Positions 46,434-55,571 of a stretch of 64,000 nucleotides of DNA are shown one piece after another. The translations under genes were made by a program, and so were the position numbers. Numbering within the stretch: the first letter of the stretch is position 1; each line of letters begins with the position of its first letter. The notes below the pieces were generated by a model. That model saw nothing but the letters and a program-made list of their open reading frames with translations. It did no database searches and was not told where the DNA came from. This DNA is from Bradyrhizobium diazoefficiens (GTDB lineage: Bacteria; Pseudomonadota; Alphaproteobacteria; Rhizobiales; Xanthobacteraceae): assembly GCF_016616885.1 (NCBI RefSeq), contig NZ_CP067102.1:992001-1056000 (forward strand). Direction: 5' to 3'.

Positions 46434-47253
46434 TGATCGCGGCATTGAGCTCGCCGCCGAAGACGAAGATCGCGGCGATGAAATACAGAAACACCAGCGC
46501 GATGATCACCGAGGCGAGGCCTGCATACATCGTCACGTAATTGTTGGCGAAGCGCGCCAGATATTGTCCGAACACGACGCCCGAGATCAGCGACGCCACG
46601 ATGGTGAAGACGATGCCGGGCAGGATCTGGAGGAAGCCGCGCCGTCCCGCCGGCAGCCAAGCGTGCAGGATGAGCAGCGCCACCACCAGCGCGCCGACGG
46701 TGATGCCGTAGCGCAGCCAGGTGAGGATGCTCTCGTTGGATTCGACGAACAGCGGAATGTGGCGCCGCGCCGCCTCGATGAAGAGCGGGCCGAGCACGAT
46801 CAGGAACGCCATGGCGAGCGCGGTGAAGGCCGCGACCAGCGTGTAGCCGATCGATTCCAGCCGCAGCCAGTACCAGCGCCGCATCTCCACCACCGCATAG
46901 GCGCGGTTCAGCGCGACCCGCAGCGCCTCGACGCCGTTCGAGGCGAAATAGACCGACAGCGCCGCGCCGATCGTCAGCACACCGGTGCGGGTGGTAGTCA
47001 GCACGTCGTGGATCTCGCCGGACAGTGAATCCGCCACTTGCCTCGGCCAGACCTGGAGCATCAGCCCGGCCGCCTGGTCGGCGAGCTCCTTGGAGCCGAA
47101 GAAGCCGGCCAGCGACGTCAGCACGATCAGGAACGGGAATAGCGCCATCAGCGTCGACAGCGCGATGTGGCTCGCGATCGCCCAGCCGTCGTCGGCCAGG
47201 AACGTGTAGAAGGCGTCCTCCACGACGATGTAGATGGTGCGGATCACCTTCAC
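46360..47253 (-). CDS. YihY/BrkB-family membrane protein
   Basis: A 297-residue protein with six membrane segments and the YihY (once called RNase BN) family pattern: W-A-I-A-S-H-I-A-L-S near residue 24, F-A-S-N-G-V-E-A-L-R near 105, and Y-A-G-L-A-S-V near 245. The family has no proved activity; the RNase BN name is obsolete. The GTG at 47253 follows GGAGCAGG; the frame is open to an ATG at 47313. It overlaps the end of the hybrid kinase by 74 bp. Confidence 0.86.
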   Translation of the reverse strand: MKVIRTIYIVVEDAFYTFLADDGWAIASHIALSTLMALFPFLIVLTSLAGFFGSKELADQAAGLMLQVWPRQVADSLSGEIHDVLTTTRTGVLTIGAALSVYFASNGVEALRVALNRAYAVVEMRRWYWLRLESIGYTLVAAFTALAMAFLIVLGPLFIEAARRHIPLFVESNESILTWLRYGITVGALVVALLILHAWLPAGRRGFLQILPGIVFTIVASLISGVVFGQYLARFANNYVTMYAGLASVIIALVFLYFIAAIFVFGGELNAAIIKSRLPHGVSLQAAQSLKPAGTQA

Positions 47254-47417
47254 GGCCTGCTCCGTAATGCTCCCTCTCCCCACAAGGCTGGAGAGGCGAA
47301 GACGGCAGGCCATGCGCGCAAATCGGAAATCATCCGGCCAGCTTCTGACATTATTGGCCTAAAAGCCAGATTGGGAACGCCATGGCGGAGCGCCGCACAC
47401 GGTGTTATCACCCCCAA

Positions 47418-47612
47418 ATGGCATCTCTCCTGACTACTTTCATCCTGCCGGTGGCAGCCGGCGCCGTGGCGATCGTGCTGCTGCTCGGGCTCGTCAACAT
47501 GATGCGTGGCGGCTCGCCCAACACCTCGCAGAAATTGATGCGCTGGCGCGTGCTGCTTCAGTTCATCGCGATCGTCATCGCCATGATCGCGGTCTGGGCG
47601 ATTGGGCGGTAG
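47418..47612 (+). CDS. Twin-transmembrane (HIG1-like) small protein
   Basis: A 64-residue protein with two membrane segments (residues 8-27 and 45-62) joined by the loop M-M-R-G-G-S-P-N-T-S-Q-K-L-M-R. It matches the small HIG1-like twin-helix proteins of Alphaproteobacteria, whose mitochondrial relatives act on respiratory complex assembly. Starts at 47418 and 47382 are possible. A 49-bp palindromic repeat begins at its stop codon. Confidence 0.8.
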   Translation: MASLLTTFILPVAAGAVAIVLLLGLVNMMRGGSPNTSQKLMRWRVLLQFIAIVIAMIAVWAIGR

Positions 47613-47660
47613 GGCATGATCCGGAAAAGTGTGAAGCGGTTTTCCGATAAGATCATGCCC
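47612..47660. repeat. Short palindromic repeat before the adenosyltransferase gene
   Basis: GGGCATGATC and GATCATGCCC form the outer pair; CGGAAAA and TTTTCCG the inner pair. This element is common in rhizobial genomes. It lies between two co-directional genes. Confidence 0.8.
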
Positions 47661-47679
47661 TGAGAATAACGAGGCCAAC

Positions 47680-48252
47680 ATGGTTGTCCTGAACCGAATC
47701 TATACGAAGACAGGTGACGACGGCACGACAGCGCTCGGAACCGGCGAGCGTCGTCCGAAATATGATCTGCGCATTGCGGCCTATGGCACGGTCGACGAGA
47801 CCAATGCCGCGATCGGCGTGGTGCGCCTTTACACCAAGGATGCGCCGGAGCTCGATGCGATGCTCGGCCGCATCCAGAACGATCTGTTCGATCTCGGCGC
47901 TGATCTCGCGGTACCGGAGCGCGAGGGCAAGGCGGAACGGCTGCGGGTGGTGGAAAGTCAGGTCGAGCGGCTCGAGCGCGATATCGACGCGCTCAACGAC
48001 AAGCTCGCGCCGCTCACCTCCTTCGTGCTTCCGGGCGGCACGCCGGCCGCCGCCTACCTCCATGTCGCCCGCACGATTTGCCGCAGGGCGGAACGCGTAA
48101 TGGTGGAACTGGCGGCCCAGCACGGAGAGCCGGTCAGCGCAGCTGGCATCCAGTATGTAAATCGCCTATCGGACTTCCTGTTCGTGGCCAGCCGCACCGC
48201 TAACCATAATGGCGCCGGTGACGTGCTCTGGGTTCCGGGCCAGAACCGCTGA
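47680..48252 (+). CDS. Cob(I)alamin adenosyltransferase, PduO type
   Basis: A 190-residue ATP:corrinoid adenosyltransferase. The N-terminal ATP-binding segment is Y-T-K-T-G-D-D-G-T-T, followed by D-E-T-N-A-A-I-G near residue 39. The trimer-site motif R-T-I-C-R-R-A-E-R-V lies near 130 and Y-V-N-R-L-S-D-F-L-F near 158. It forms adenosylcobalamin from cobalamin and ATP. No other cobalamin gene is adjacent. Confidence 0.94.
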   Translation: MVVLNRIYTKTGDDGTTALGTGERRPKYDLRIAAYGTVDETNAAIGVVRLYTKDAPELDAMLGRIQNDLFDLGADLAVPEREGKAERLRVVESQVERLERDIDALNDKLAPLTSFVLPGGTPAAAYLHVARTICRRAERVMVELAAQHGEPVSAAGIQYVNRLSDFLFVASRTANHNGAGDVLWVPGQNR

Positions 48253-48378
48253 CCCATTGAGCAGCGCATTTCTAAAGTCTAAAATTCGGCCCTGTCGCGC
48301 GTTGACCGGGCCGGATCAGGCCTTTAGGTTCCCCGCCAGTTGAATAGCCCCCCTCTCAAATTGAGTGAAAGAGGATCG

Positions 48379-49128
48379 ATGAAGGTCTTAGTGCCGGTAA
48401 AGCGGGTGGTCGATTACAACGTCAAGGTCCGCGTCAAGGGCGATGGATCGGGCGTTGAACTCGCCAACGTCAAGATGTCGATGAACCCGTTCGACGAAAT
48501 CGCAGTCGAGGAAGCGCTGCGCCTGAAGGAAGCCGGCAAGGCGACCGAAGTCGTGGTGGTCTCCATCGGACCGGCGCAGGCGTCGGAGACGATCCGCACC
48601 GGTCTCGCCATGGGCGCCGATCGCGGCATCCTGGTGAAGGCCGAGGGCACCGTCGAACCGCTCGCCGTCGCCAAGATCCTGAAGAAGGTTGCTGAAGAAG
48701 AGCAGCCCGGCCTGATCATTCTCGGCAAGCAGGCGATCGACGACGACAGCAATCAGACCGGCCAGATGCTGGCCGCGCTGCTCGGCTGGTCGCAGGCGAC
48801 CTTCGCCTCGAAGCTCGAGGTCGAAGGCTCCGACTTCAAGGTCACCCGCGAAGTCGACGGCGGCCTGCAGACCGTCAAGCTCAAGGGACCGGCGATCGTC
48901 ACCACCGATCTGCGTCTCAACGAGCCGCGCTATGCCTCGCTGCCCAACATCATGAAGGCCAAGAAGAAGCCGATCGCGGACAAGTCCGTCGCCGATTACG
49001 GCGTCGACGTCACTGCGCGCCTCGAAGTTCTGAAGACGGCTGAGCCCGCGGGCCGCAAGGCCGGCGTCAAGGTAAAGGACGTCGCCGAGCTGGTGTCGAA
49101 GCTCAAGAACGAAGCCGGGGTGCTCTGA
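48379..49128 (+). CDS. etfB: Electron transfer flavoprotein, beta subunit
   Basis: A 249-residue ETF beta. The start [10 protein letters not shown], the segment E-V-V-V-V-S-I-G-P near residue 60 and the late [13 protein letters not shown] are typical. With EtfA it carries electrons from acyl-CoA dehydrogenases to the ETF:quinone oxidoreductase. ATG 48379 follows AGAGG. It is translationally coupled to etfA. Confidence 0.96.
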   Translation: MKVLVPVKRVVDYNVKVRVKGDGSGVELANVKMSMNPFDEIAVEEALRLKEAGKATEVVVVSIGPAQASETIRTGLAMGADRGILVKAEGTVEPLAVAKILKKVAEEEQPGLIILGKQAIDDDSNQTGQMLAALLGWSQATFASKLEVEGSDFKVTREVDGGLQTVKLKGPAIVTTDLRLNEPRYASLPNIMKAKKKPIADKSVADYGVDVTARLEVLKTAEPAGRKAGVKVKDVAELVSKLKNEAGVL

Positions 49129-50078
49129 TGACGACGTTGCTGATTGCTGAACACGAACACGAAGTCCTCAAGGACTCCACCAACAAGGCGCTGACCGCGG
49201 CGTCCCAGCTCGGCGGCGACGTTCATGTGCTGGTCGCCGGTGGCGGGCAGGGCACCAAGACCGCGGCCGAGGCGGCCTCGAAGCTCGCTGGCGTCGCCAA
49301 GGTGCTGGTCGCCGAAGGCGAGCCCTACGCGCACGATCTGGCCGAGCCGCTGGCTGCGCTGATCGTCTCGCTGGCGCCGTCCTATGACGCGATCGTCGCG
49401 CCCGCGACCTCGCGCTTCAAGAACGTGATGCCGCGCGTCGCAGCTCTGCTCGACGTCATGCAGGTCTCGGAGATCATCAAGGTCGTCGCCCCCGACACCT
49501 ATGAGCGTCCGATCTATGCCGGCAACGCCATCCAGACGGTGAAGTCCAAGGACGCCAAGAAGGTCATCACGGTCCGTACCTCGACCTTCGCGGCGGCAGC
49601 TGCCGGCGGCAGCGCGCCGGTCGAGAGCGTTCAGGTTGCGGCCGATCCGGGCCTGTCGTCGTTTGTCGGCGAGGAAGTCGCCAAGAGCGACCGTCCCGAG
49701 CTGACCTCGGCCAAGATCATCGTCTCCGGTGGCCGCGCCATGCAGAGCCGCGAGAATTTTGCCAAGTACATCGAGCCGCTCGCCGACAAGCTCGGCGCCG
49801 GTGTCGGTGCCTCGCGCGCGGCGGTCGACGCCGGCTATGCGCCCAACGACTGGCAGGTCGGCCAGACCGGCAAGGTCGTGGCCCCCGAGCTCTATGTCGC
49901 GGTGGGTATTTCCGGCGCGATCCAGCATCTGGCCGGCATGAAGGACTCCAAGGTGATCGTCGCGATCAACAAGGACGAGGACGCGCCGATCTTCCAGGTC
50001 GCCGACTACGGCCTGGTCGCCGACCTCTACCAGGCCGTTCCGGAGCTGACCGCCGAACTCGGCAAGCTCGGCAAGTAA
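49128..50078 (+). CDS. etfA: Electron transfer flavoprotein, alpha subunit
   Basis: A 316-residue ETF alpha. The C-terminal FAD domain shows V-S-G-G-R-A-M near residue 203, [12 protein letters not shown] near 240, and [10 protein letters not shown]. The ATG overlaps the etfB stop as TGATG. A strong terminator follows 11 bp after the stop. Confidence 0.96.
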   Translation: MTTLLIAEHEHEVLKDSTNKALTAASQLGGDVHVLVAGGGQGTKTAAEAASKLAGVAKVLVAEGEPYAHDLAEPLAALIVSLAPSYDAIVAPATSRFKNVMPRVAALLDVMQVSEIIKVVAPDTYERPIYAGNAIQTVKSKDAKKVITVRTSTFAAAAAGGSAPVESVQVAADPGLSSFVGEEVAKSDRPELTSAKIIVSGGRAMQSRENFAKYIEPLADKLGAGVGASRAAVDAGYAPNDWQVGQTGKVVAPELYVAVGISGAIQHLAGMKDSKVIVAINKDEDAPIFQVADYGLVADLYQAVPELTAELGKLGK

Positions 50079-50089
50079 AACGCGTTAAA

Positions 50090-50133
50090 AACACCGGCCG
50101 GAGGTATAAACTCCGGCCGGTGTTGCTTTTTCG
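50090..50133 (+). terminator. Rho-independent terminator of etfBA
   Basis: A perfect 14-bp stem (50090-50103 with 50111-50124), a 7-base loop and the tail GCTTTTTCG. It is a textbook intrinsic terminator. Confidence 0.95.
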
Positions 50134-50213
50134 AGGCGTTTTCTTTGGCGTGGGGCACGCCTTCGAAGCGATCCAATCTAGGTTTCGGGCCAGGATTCTG
50201 ATCTAATCGAGCT

Positions 50214-50227
50214 TCTGATAAATCAGA
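50214..50227. promoter_or_regulatory. 14-bp palindrome upstream of the hydroxybutyryl-CoA dehydrogenase
   Basis: TCTGAT-AA-ATCAGA, perfect arms, 59 bp upstream of the dehydrogenase start. Another TTCTGAT half-site lies 20 bp further upstream. It is a likely operator for a fatty-acid or hydroxybutyrate regulator. Confidence 0.6.
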
Positions 50228-50286
50228 CCTCCCGGCTCAGGGGATAGGCAGGGCGCGACATGCGCGCCGTTCCGGTGGATGACATT

Positions 50287-51168
50287 ATGGCGGCAGTAAT
50301 CAAGAAGGTCGGCGTGATCGGCGCGGGGCAGATGGGCAACGGCATTGCGCATGTCGCGGCCTTGGCCGGCTTCGACGTGGTGCTCAACGACATCTCGGCC
50401 GACCGCCTCAAGTCAGGCATGGCGACCATCAACGGCAATCTGGCGCGCCAGGTCTCCAAGAAGGGCGTCACCGAGGACGATAAGGCCAAGGCGGTCGCGC
50501 GTATCAAGCTCGCCGAGAAGCTCGACGACCTCGCCGATTGCGATCTCGTGATCGAGACCGCGGTCGAGAAAGAAGAGGTCAAGCGCAAGATCTTCCATGA
50601 GCTTTGCGCGGTGTTGAAGCCGGAGGCGATCGTTGCTTCCGACACGTCGTCGATTTCGATCACGCGGCTCGCCGCCGCCACCGACCGGCCCGAGCGCTTC
50701 ATCGGCATTCACTTCATGAATCCGGTACCGCTGATGGAGCTGGTGGAGCTGATCCGCGGCATCGCCACCGACGATTCCACCTTCGAGGCCTCCAAGGAAT
50801 TCGTCGCCAGGCTCGGCAAGCAGGTCGCAGTCTCCGAGGATTTCCCTGCGTTCATCGTCAACCGCATCCTGCTGCCGATGATCAACGAGGCGATCTACAC
50901 GCTGTATGAAGGCGTCGGCAACGTCGAGGCGATCGACGCGGCGATGAAGCTCGGCGCCCACCATCCGATGGGCCCGCTGGAGCTCGCCGATTTCATCGGC
51001 CTCGATACCTGCCTTTCGATCATGCAGGTGCTGCACGAGGGCCTGGCCGACTCCAAGTACCGCCCGTGCCCGCTGCTGGTGAAGTACGTCGAGGCCGGCT
51101 GGCTCGGCCGCAAGACCCAGCGCGGCTTCTACGACTACCGCGGCGCCAAGCCGGTTCCGACAAGGTAA
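50287..51168 (+). CDS. hbd: 3-hydroxybutyryl-CoA dehydrogenase
   Basis: A 293-residue 3-hydroxyacyl-CoA dehydrogenase. The NAD motif is G-A-G-Q-M-G-N-G near residue 12, the catalytic H-F-M-N-P-V-P near 140 and a C-terminal helical domain with G-A-H-H-P-M-G-P-L-E near 220. It interconverts 3-hydroxybutyryl-CoA and acetoacetyl-CoA in butyrate or polyhydroxybutyrate-linked metabolism. It follows etfBA, which makes sense for beta-oxidation. The ATG at 50287 is preceded by GGTGGA; an upstream ATG at 50260 is possible. Confidence 0.93.
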   Translation: MAAVIKKVGVIGAGQMGNGIAHVAALAGFDVVLNDISADRLKSGMATINGNLARQVSKKGVTEDDKAKAVARIKLAEKLDDLADCDLVIETAVEKEEVKRKIFHELCAVLKPEAIVASDTSSISITRLAAATDRPERFIGIHFMNPVPLMELVELIRGIATDDSTFEASKEFVARLGKQVAVSEDFPAFIVNRILLPMINEAIYTLYEGVGNVEAIDAAMKLGAHHPMGPLELADFIGLDTCLSIMQVLHEGLADSKYRPCPLLVKYVEAGWLGRKTQRGFYDYRGAKPVPTR

Positions 51169-51244
51169 TCCGATCCGCTTCGTGACAATTTATGTCGCGT
51201 TAACGCCTCGCGTCTAGGTTACGGCCGGTACGGGGGCTCGCGTA

Positions 51245-51439
51245 ATGGACACGATGGCGATGGTCAGCACCATGCTGGCCTCTCAGCAAGGCGCGCTGCA
51301 GTCGAATATCTCGGCGACGCTGATGAAGCAGAACGCGGACGCGGAGAAATCCGCCGTCCTGACGCTGCTGGGCGCCGGTCAGCCCTCGCTCGCCAATGTC
51401 GGAGCTGGTGTTGGCGGCAACCTCAACATCACCGCCTGA
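51245..51439 (+). CDS. YjfB-type putative motility protein
   Basis: A 64-residue protein matching the small YjfB family (D-T-M-A-M-V-S-T-M-L near the start, then L-M-K-Q-N-A-D-A-E-K-S). No signal or membrane segment. The family is called putative motility only because of its regulation in Bacillus. The gap to the convergent tlpA end is 5 bp. Confidence 0.8.
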   Translation: MDTMAMVSTMLASQQGALQSNISATLMKQNADAEKSAVLTLLGAGQPSLANVGAGVGGNLNITA

Positions 51440-51444
51440 ACTCC

Positions 51445-52110
51445 CTAAAGGGACGCAGCAGCCGGCCTTAACGCGGCCCGCAGCAGCTTGAGCGCGTCGT
51501 CGCTCGCCCATTCCGCTGGCCCCGCGATGGTCGCGATCTCGCAGCCCTGCGGGTCGACCAGCACCGAGGTCGGCATGCCCAGGGCCCGGCCTACGGCCTT
51601 AAGATCCTGAAAAACCTTGGCTTTCTGATCGTTGAAATAGCCGAGCCTGGTCAAGTTTGCGTCTTTCAGGAAGTTTTTCGGCTTCTCGGGGTCGCGGGTG
51701 TCGATATTGATCGCCACCACCTCGAAATTCGGGCCCGAAAGCTTGGTCTGGAGCTGGTCGAGCGCCGGCATTTCCTTGCGGCACGGGACGCACCAAGTGG
51801 CCCAAAGGTTGACCAGCAGCGTCTTGCCGCGGAAATCCGAGAGCTTCTTCGGCTTGCCCTCGGCATCCTCGAAGGCCAGGTCGGGCAGCTTCAGGGGGGC
51901 GGTCGCCATGGTCAGCGCCGCCACCTCGCCATGGGCGAGCGGGGCGATCTTTTGGGCCGTGGCCACCGCCGCCCGGCAGGCCGGATCGCCTGACGGGGGC
52001 CGGCTCAGGCCGAGCCCATACAGCGCGGCGAAGCCGGCCAGCCCGCCGACCACCACGGTGGCGATGACGATGGGGATCCGGCGCGTGGCGGAGGGCTTCT
52101 GGTCGAGCAT
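51445..52110 (-). CDS. tlpA: Thiol:disulfide interchange protein TlpA
   Basis: A 221-residue membrane-anchored thioredoxin, the length I recall for the B. japonicum protein, and near-identical to it as far as I can recall. The anchor is at residues 13-35, followed by C-R-A-A-V in the second disulfide region and the active site W-A-T-W-C-V-P-C-R near 107. TlpA reduces ScoI and CoxB for copper insertion into cytochrome aa3 oxidase. The frame has an in-frame ATG at 52122; I chose 52110 for fit to the known protein. It is divergent from argH. Confidence 0.96.
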   Translation of the reverse strand: MLDQKPSATRRIPIVIATVVVGGLAGFAALYGLGLSRPPSGDPACRAAVATAQKIAPLAHGEVAALTMATAPLKLPDLAFEDAEGKPKKLSDFRGKTLLVNLWATWCVPCRKEMPALDQLQTKLSGPNFEVVAINIDTRDPEKPKNFLKDANLTRLGYFNDQKAKVFQDLKAVGRALGMPTSVLVDPQGCEIATIAGPAEWASDDALKLLRAALRPAAASL

Positions 52111-52211
52111 ATCGTTTGTCATCCGGTCGCAGATATGGCTATCAGAGGCCTCTTAATACGGCTGGCCTCCACCAGCAAACATGCGGCAAAGCAAGGCGTG
52201 AGCAGGGGATC

Positions 52212-53609
52212 ATGAGCAACAAGATGTGGGGCGGCCGGTTCTCGGAACGTCCCGATGAGATCATGGAAGAGATCAACGTCTCCATCGACGTCGATCGTCA
52301 CCTCTTTGCCCAGGACATTGCCGCGTCCAAGGCCCACGCCGCGATGCTTGCCAGCCAGGGCATCATCACGGCTTCTGATGCGAAAAATATCGGCAAGGGT
52401 CTAGACACGATTTTGTCAGAGATCGGGGACGGCGGCTTCGAATTCAAGCGCGCGCTCGAGGACATTCATATGAATGTCGAGAGCCGCCTGTCGGAGCTGA
52501 TCGGGCCCGCCGCCGGCCGCCTGCACACCGCGCGCTCGCGCAACGACCAGGTCGCGACCGACTTCCGTCTCTATGTCCGCGACATCGTCGACGAGACCGA
52601 TGCGGCGCTCAGCGCGTTCCAGCAGGCGTTGGTGGACCGCGCGCTCGAGCATGCCGGCACCGTCATGCCCGGCTTCACGCATCTGCAGACCGCGCAGCCC
52701 GTGACGTTCGGTCACCATCTGCTTGCCTATGTCGAGATGGCCGCGCGCGACCGCGGCCGTTTCCAGGATGCGCGCAAGCGGCTCAATGAATCCCCGCTCG
52801 GTGCGGCCGCGCTCGCCGGCACCTCGTTCCCGATCGACCGTCATGCCACCGCGAAGGCGCTGGCCTTCGACCGTCCGATGGCGAACTCGCTCGATGCGGT
52901 CTCCGACCGCGACTTCGTGCTGGAGACCTTGTCGGCCGCGTCTATCTGCGCCGTGCATATGTCGCGCTTTGCCGAGGAAATCGTGATCTGGACCTCGCCG
53001 CTGGTCGGCATGATCCGCCTCAGCGACAAGTTCACCACCGGCTCGTCAATCATGCCGCAAAAGCGCAACCCTGATGCCGCCGAGCTGGTGCGCGCCAAGA
53101 CCGGTCGCGTCATCGGTGCGCTCAACGGCCTCCTGATCGTGATGAAGGGCCTGCCGCTCGCCTACCAAAAGGACATGCAGGAGGACAAGCAGGGCGCAAT
53201 GGAGGGCTTTGCCGCGCTGTCGCTGGCGATCCGCGCCATGACCGGCATGGTCCGCGATCTCGTGCCTGACGAAGCCAAGATGAAGGCGGCTGCCGGCGAG
53301 GGCTATGCCACCGCGACCGATCTCGCCGACTGGCTGGTACGGACGCTGAAGATGCCGTTCCGCGAGGCCCATCACGTCACCGGCAGGATCGTGGCCAAGG
53401 CCGCCGACGGCGGCGTGGCGTTGCACGAGTTGCCGCTCAAGGAGATGCAGGCGATCGAGCCCAAGATCACCAAGGACGTGCTTGGCGTGCTCTCGGTCGA
53501 ATCGTCGGTGAAGAGCCGCACCAGCTTCGGCGGCACCGCGCCGAAGAACGTGACGTCGCAGGCCAAGGCCTGGGCGAAGCGGCTGGAAAAAGAGCGAAAA
53601 TTGGGCTGA
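52212..53609 (+). CDS. argH: Argininosuccinate lyase
   Basis: A 465-residue fumarase/aspartase superfamily enzyme. It has the start M-W-G-G-R-F, the E-D-I-H-M-N segment near 85 and the superfamily loop [10 protein letters not shown] near residue 280. It makes arginine and fumarate. The argH-lptM-lysA order is the common one in these bacteria. Confidence 0.97.
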   Translation: MSNKMWGGRFSERPDEIMEEINVSIDVDRHLFAQDIAASKAHAAMLASQGIITASDAKNIGKGLDTILSEIGDGGFEFKRALEDIHMNVESRLSELIGPAAGRLHTARSRNDQVATDFRLYVRDIVDETDAALSAFQQALVDRALEHAGTVMPGFTHLQTAQPVTFGHHLLAYVEMAARDRGRFQDARKRLNESPLGAAALAGTSFPIDRHATAKALAFDRPMANSLDAVSDRDFVLETLSAASICAVHMSRFAEEIVIWTSPLVGMIRLSDKFTTGSSIMPQKRNPDAAELVRAKTGRVIGALNGLLIVMKGLPLAYQKDMQEDKQGAMEGFAALSLAIRAMTGMVRDLVPDEAKMKAAAGEGYATATDLADWLVRTLKMPFREAHHVTGRIVAKAADGGVALHELPLKEMQAIEPKITKDVLGVLSVESSVKSRTSFGGTAPKNVTSQAKAWAKRLEKERKLG

Positions 53610-53702
53610 AGGCAAAATTTCGCTTATGTTTCATGGTCATCCGGCTCTCGCCAGAGCGCGCCAATCTCTGTATGGTGTGGCCCGCGTAGTGGGGATTTCG
53701 TC

Positions 53703-53993
53703 GTGACGTCAAAGTTTCGCCCGGCCGGCTCGGGGTGGGCCATCATTGTCTTGAGCCTGAGCGCGCTTGCGCTCGCCGGATGCGGCCGCAAGGGCCCGCT
53801 CGACTTGCCGCCGACTGCCTCCAACGCGTCCACGGCCAACATCGCCGCGCCGACCGACACTGAGACCGAAGCCCAGAAGACGCCGAGCGTGTTCAATCCG
53901 ACCTATGGCGCGGATGCCCCACCGGCGGCGACCAAGGGCAGGAAGAAACCGTTTATCCTCGATCCGCTCCTGGACGAAAAGCCCAACCGATAG
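53703..53993 (+). CDS. lptM: LPS translocon assembly lipoprotein LptM
   Basis: A 96-residue lipoprotein with a GTG start and a lipobox L-A-G-C at about residues 26-29. The conserved G-R-K-G-P-L-D-L-P-P follows the lipidated Cys directly, the hallmark of LptM (YifL). It helps the LptD/E translocon mature. It lies between argH and lysA, as in many proteobacteria. Confidence 0.93.
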   Translation: MTSKFRPAGSGWAIIVLSLSALALAGCGRKGPLDLPPTASNASTANIAAPTDTETEAQKTPSVFNPTYGADAPPAATKGRKKPFILDPLLDEKPNR

Positions 53994-54016
53994 GCTGGGG
54001 CAACTGAGCCAATGCC

Positions 54017-55282
54017 ATGAACCATTTCGACTATCGCAACGGCGTGCTGCACGCCGAGGCTGTGAATCTGTCCGAGCTGGCCGCAACCGTCGGCACGCCG
54101 TTCTATTGCTATTCGACCGCCACGCTTGAGCGGCATTACCGCGTCTTCGCCGATGCCTTTGCCGGCGAGAAGGTGCTGGTCTGCTACGCCATGAAGGCGA
54201 ACTCCAACCAGTCGGTGCTGCGCACGCTGGCGAAGCTTGGTGCCGGCGCTGACGTCGTCTCGGGCGGCGAATTGAAGCGCGCGCTGGCCGCCGGCATTCC
54301 CGCCAGCAAGATCCTGTTCTCCGGTGTCGGCAAGACGGAAGACGAGCTGCGCGCTGCGCTCGCGGCCGACATCCTTTGTCTCAACGTCGAATCCGAGCCC
54401 GAGCTCGAATTGCTCTCGCGCCTTGCGACCGAGACGGGCAAGACCGCGCGGATCTCGATCCGCGTCAATCCGGACGTCGACGCCGGTACGCACGCAAAAA
54501 TCTCCACCGGCAAGTCCGAGAACAAGTTCGGCATCCCGATCGCCCACGCCCGCGAGGTCTATGCGCGTGCCGCGAAGTTGCCGGGCATCGAGGTCACCGG
54601 CACCGATGTGCATATCGGCAGCCAGATCACCGACCTGTCCAAGATGGAGACCGCGTTCCGCATCCTCTCCGAATTCGTGCAGACGCTGCGGTCCGACGGC
54701 CACAACATCAGCCACGTCGATTTCGGCGGCGGCCTTGGCATCCCCTATTACATGGATCGCGAAGCGCCGCCGGCGCCGGACGCCTATGCCGCGATGGTCA
54801 AGCGCGTCAGCCACAATCTCGGCTGCACGCTGATGTTCGAGCCGGGCCGCATGATCGTCGGCAATGCCGGCATCCTGGTCGCCAAGGTGATCTATGTGAA
54901 GCACGGCGACGGCAAGAACTTCGTCATCATCGACGCCGCGATGAACGACCTGATCCGCCCGACGCTGTACGAGGCGCATCACGACATCCTGCCGGTGACG
55001 CAGCCGGCAAAGGGCGCGGCAACCATCATGACCGACGTCGTCGGTCCGGTCTGCGAGACCGGCGACTACCTCGCCCTCGATCGTACGCTGCCGACGCCGA
55101 AGCCGGGCGATCTCATCGCCGTCATGACCGCAGGCGCCTATGGCGCCGTGCAGGCCGGCACCTACAACACGCGGCCGCTGGTGCCGGAGGTGCTGGTGAA
55201 GGGCGATCAATACGCGGTCGTGCGCCCGCGCATCGAGGTCGAGCAGCTGATCGCGATGGATACGCCGGCGCCGTGGCTGTGA
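54017..55282 (+). CDS. lysA: Diaminopimelate decarboxylase
   Basis: A 421-residue fold-type III PLP enzyme. The PLP lysine lies in C-Y-A-M-K-A-N-S-N near residue 60, with H-I-G-S-Q-I near 200, F-G-G-G-L-G-I near 237, E-P-G-R near 280 and C-E-T-G-D near 350. It makes lysine from meso-diaminopimelate. It starts 23 bp after lptM and is co-transcribed. Confidence 0.97.
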   Translation: MNHFDYRNGVLHAEAVNLSELAATVGTPFYCYSTATLERHYRVFADAFAGEKVLVCYAMKANSNQSVLRTLAKLGAGADVVSGGELKRALAAGIPASKILFSGVGKTEDELRAALAADILCLNVESEPELELLSRLATETGKTARISIRVNPDVDAGTHAKISTGKSENKFGIPIAHAREVYARAAKLPGIEVTGTDVHIGSQITDLSKMETAFRILSEFVQTLRSDGHNISHVDFGGGLGIPYYMDREAPPAPDAYAAMVKRVSHNLGCTLMFEPGRMIVGNAGILVAKVIYVKHGDGKNFVIIDAAMNDLIRPTLYEAHHDILPVTQPAKGAATIMTDVVGPVCETGDYLALDRTLPTPKPGDLIAVMTAGAYGAVQAGTYNTRPLVPEVLVKGDQYAVVRPRIEVEQLIAMDTPAPWL

Positions 55283-55321
55283 GGACGCCGGCGAGGTGAA
55301 CCCGCCGGCGCTGCGGGTGCG

Positions 55322-55558
55322 TCACGGCCCGTATTTCGGAGCCGGTTTCTGGTTGAAATCGTTCTCGTCGGTGACGCAGGTGAAGTTCGCTGCGTTGTTG
55401 GTGTCGCCGCTGCCGTTGTGCTTCGCGACCCTGGGGAAGACGCAGAGCGGCCGGGTCATCTGAACCGCCGGCGGCGTATCGGCCACGAACTTCCTGGCGA
55501 GAATCGTCTCCGGCGCGACGCTCGACCCATTTGACCAGTGGTGATGACGGCTCGACAA
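55322..55558 (-). pseudogene. C-terminal remnant of a tannase/feruloyl esterase
   Basis: The frame reads W-S-N-G-S-S-V-A-P-E, then T-R-P-L-C-V-F-P-R-V-A-K, then G-S-G-D-T-N-N-A-A-N-F-T-C. This is the end of the tannase/feruloyl-esterase family, whose full proteins are about 500-570 residues. Only about 75 remain, and the 3' end of an unrelated dehydrogenase gene lies immediately upstream. The rest has been lost. No sign of expression. The remnant fits an organism that uses plant phenolics. Confidence 0.7.
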
Positions 55559-55571
55559 TCGGGCCGAGCGG

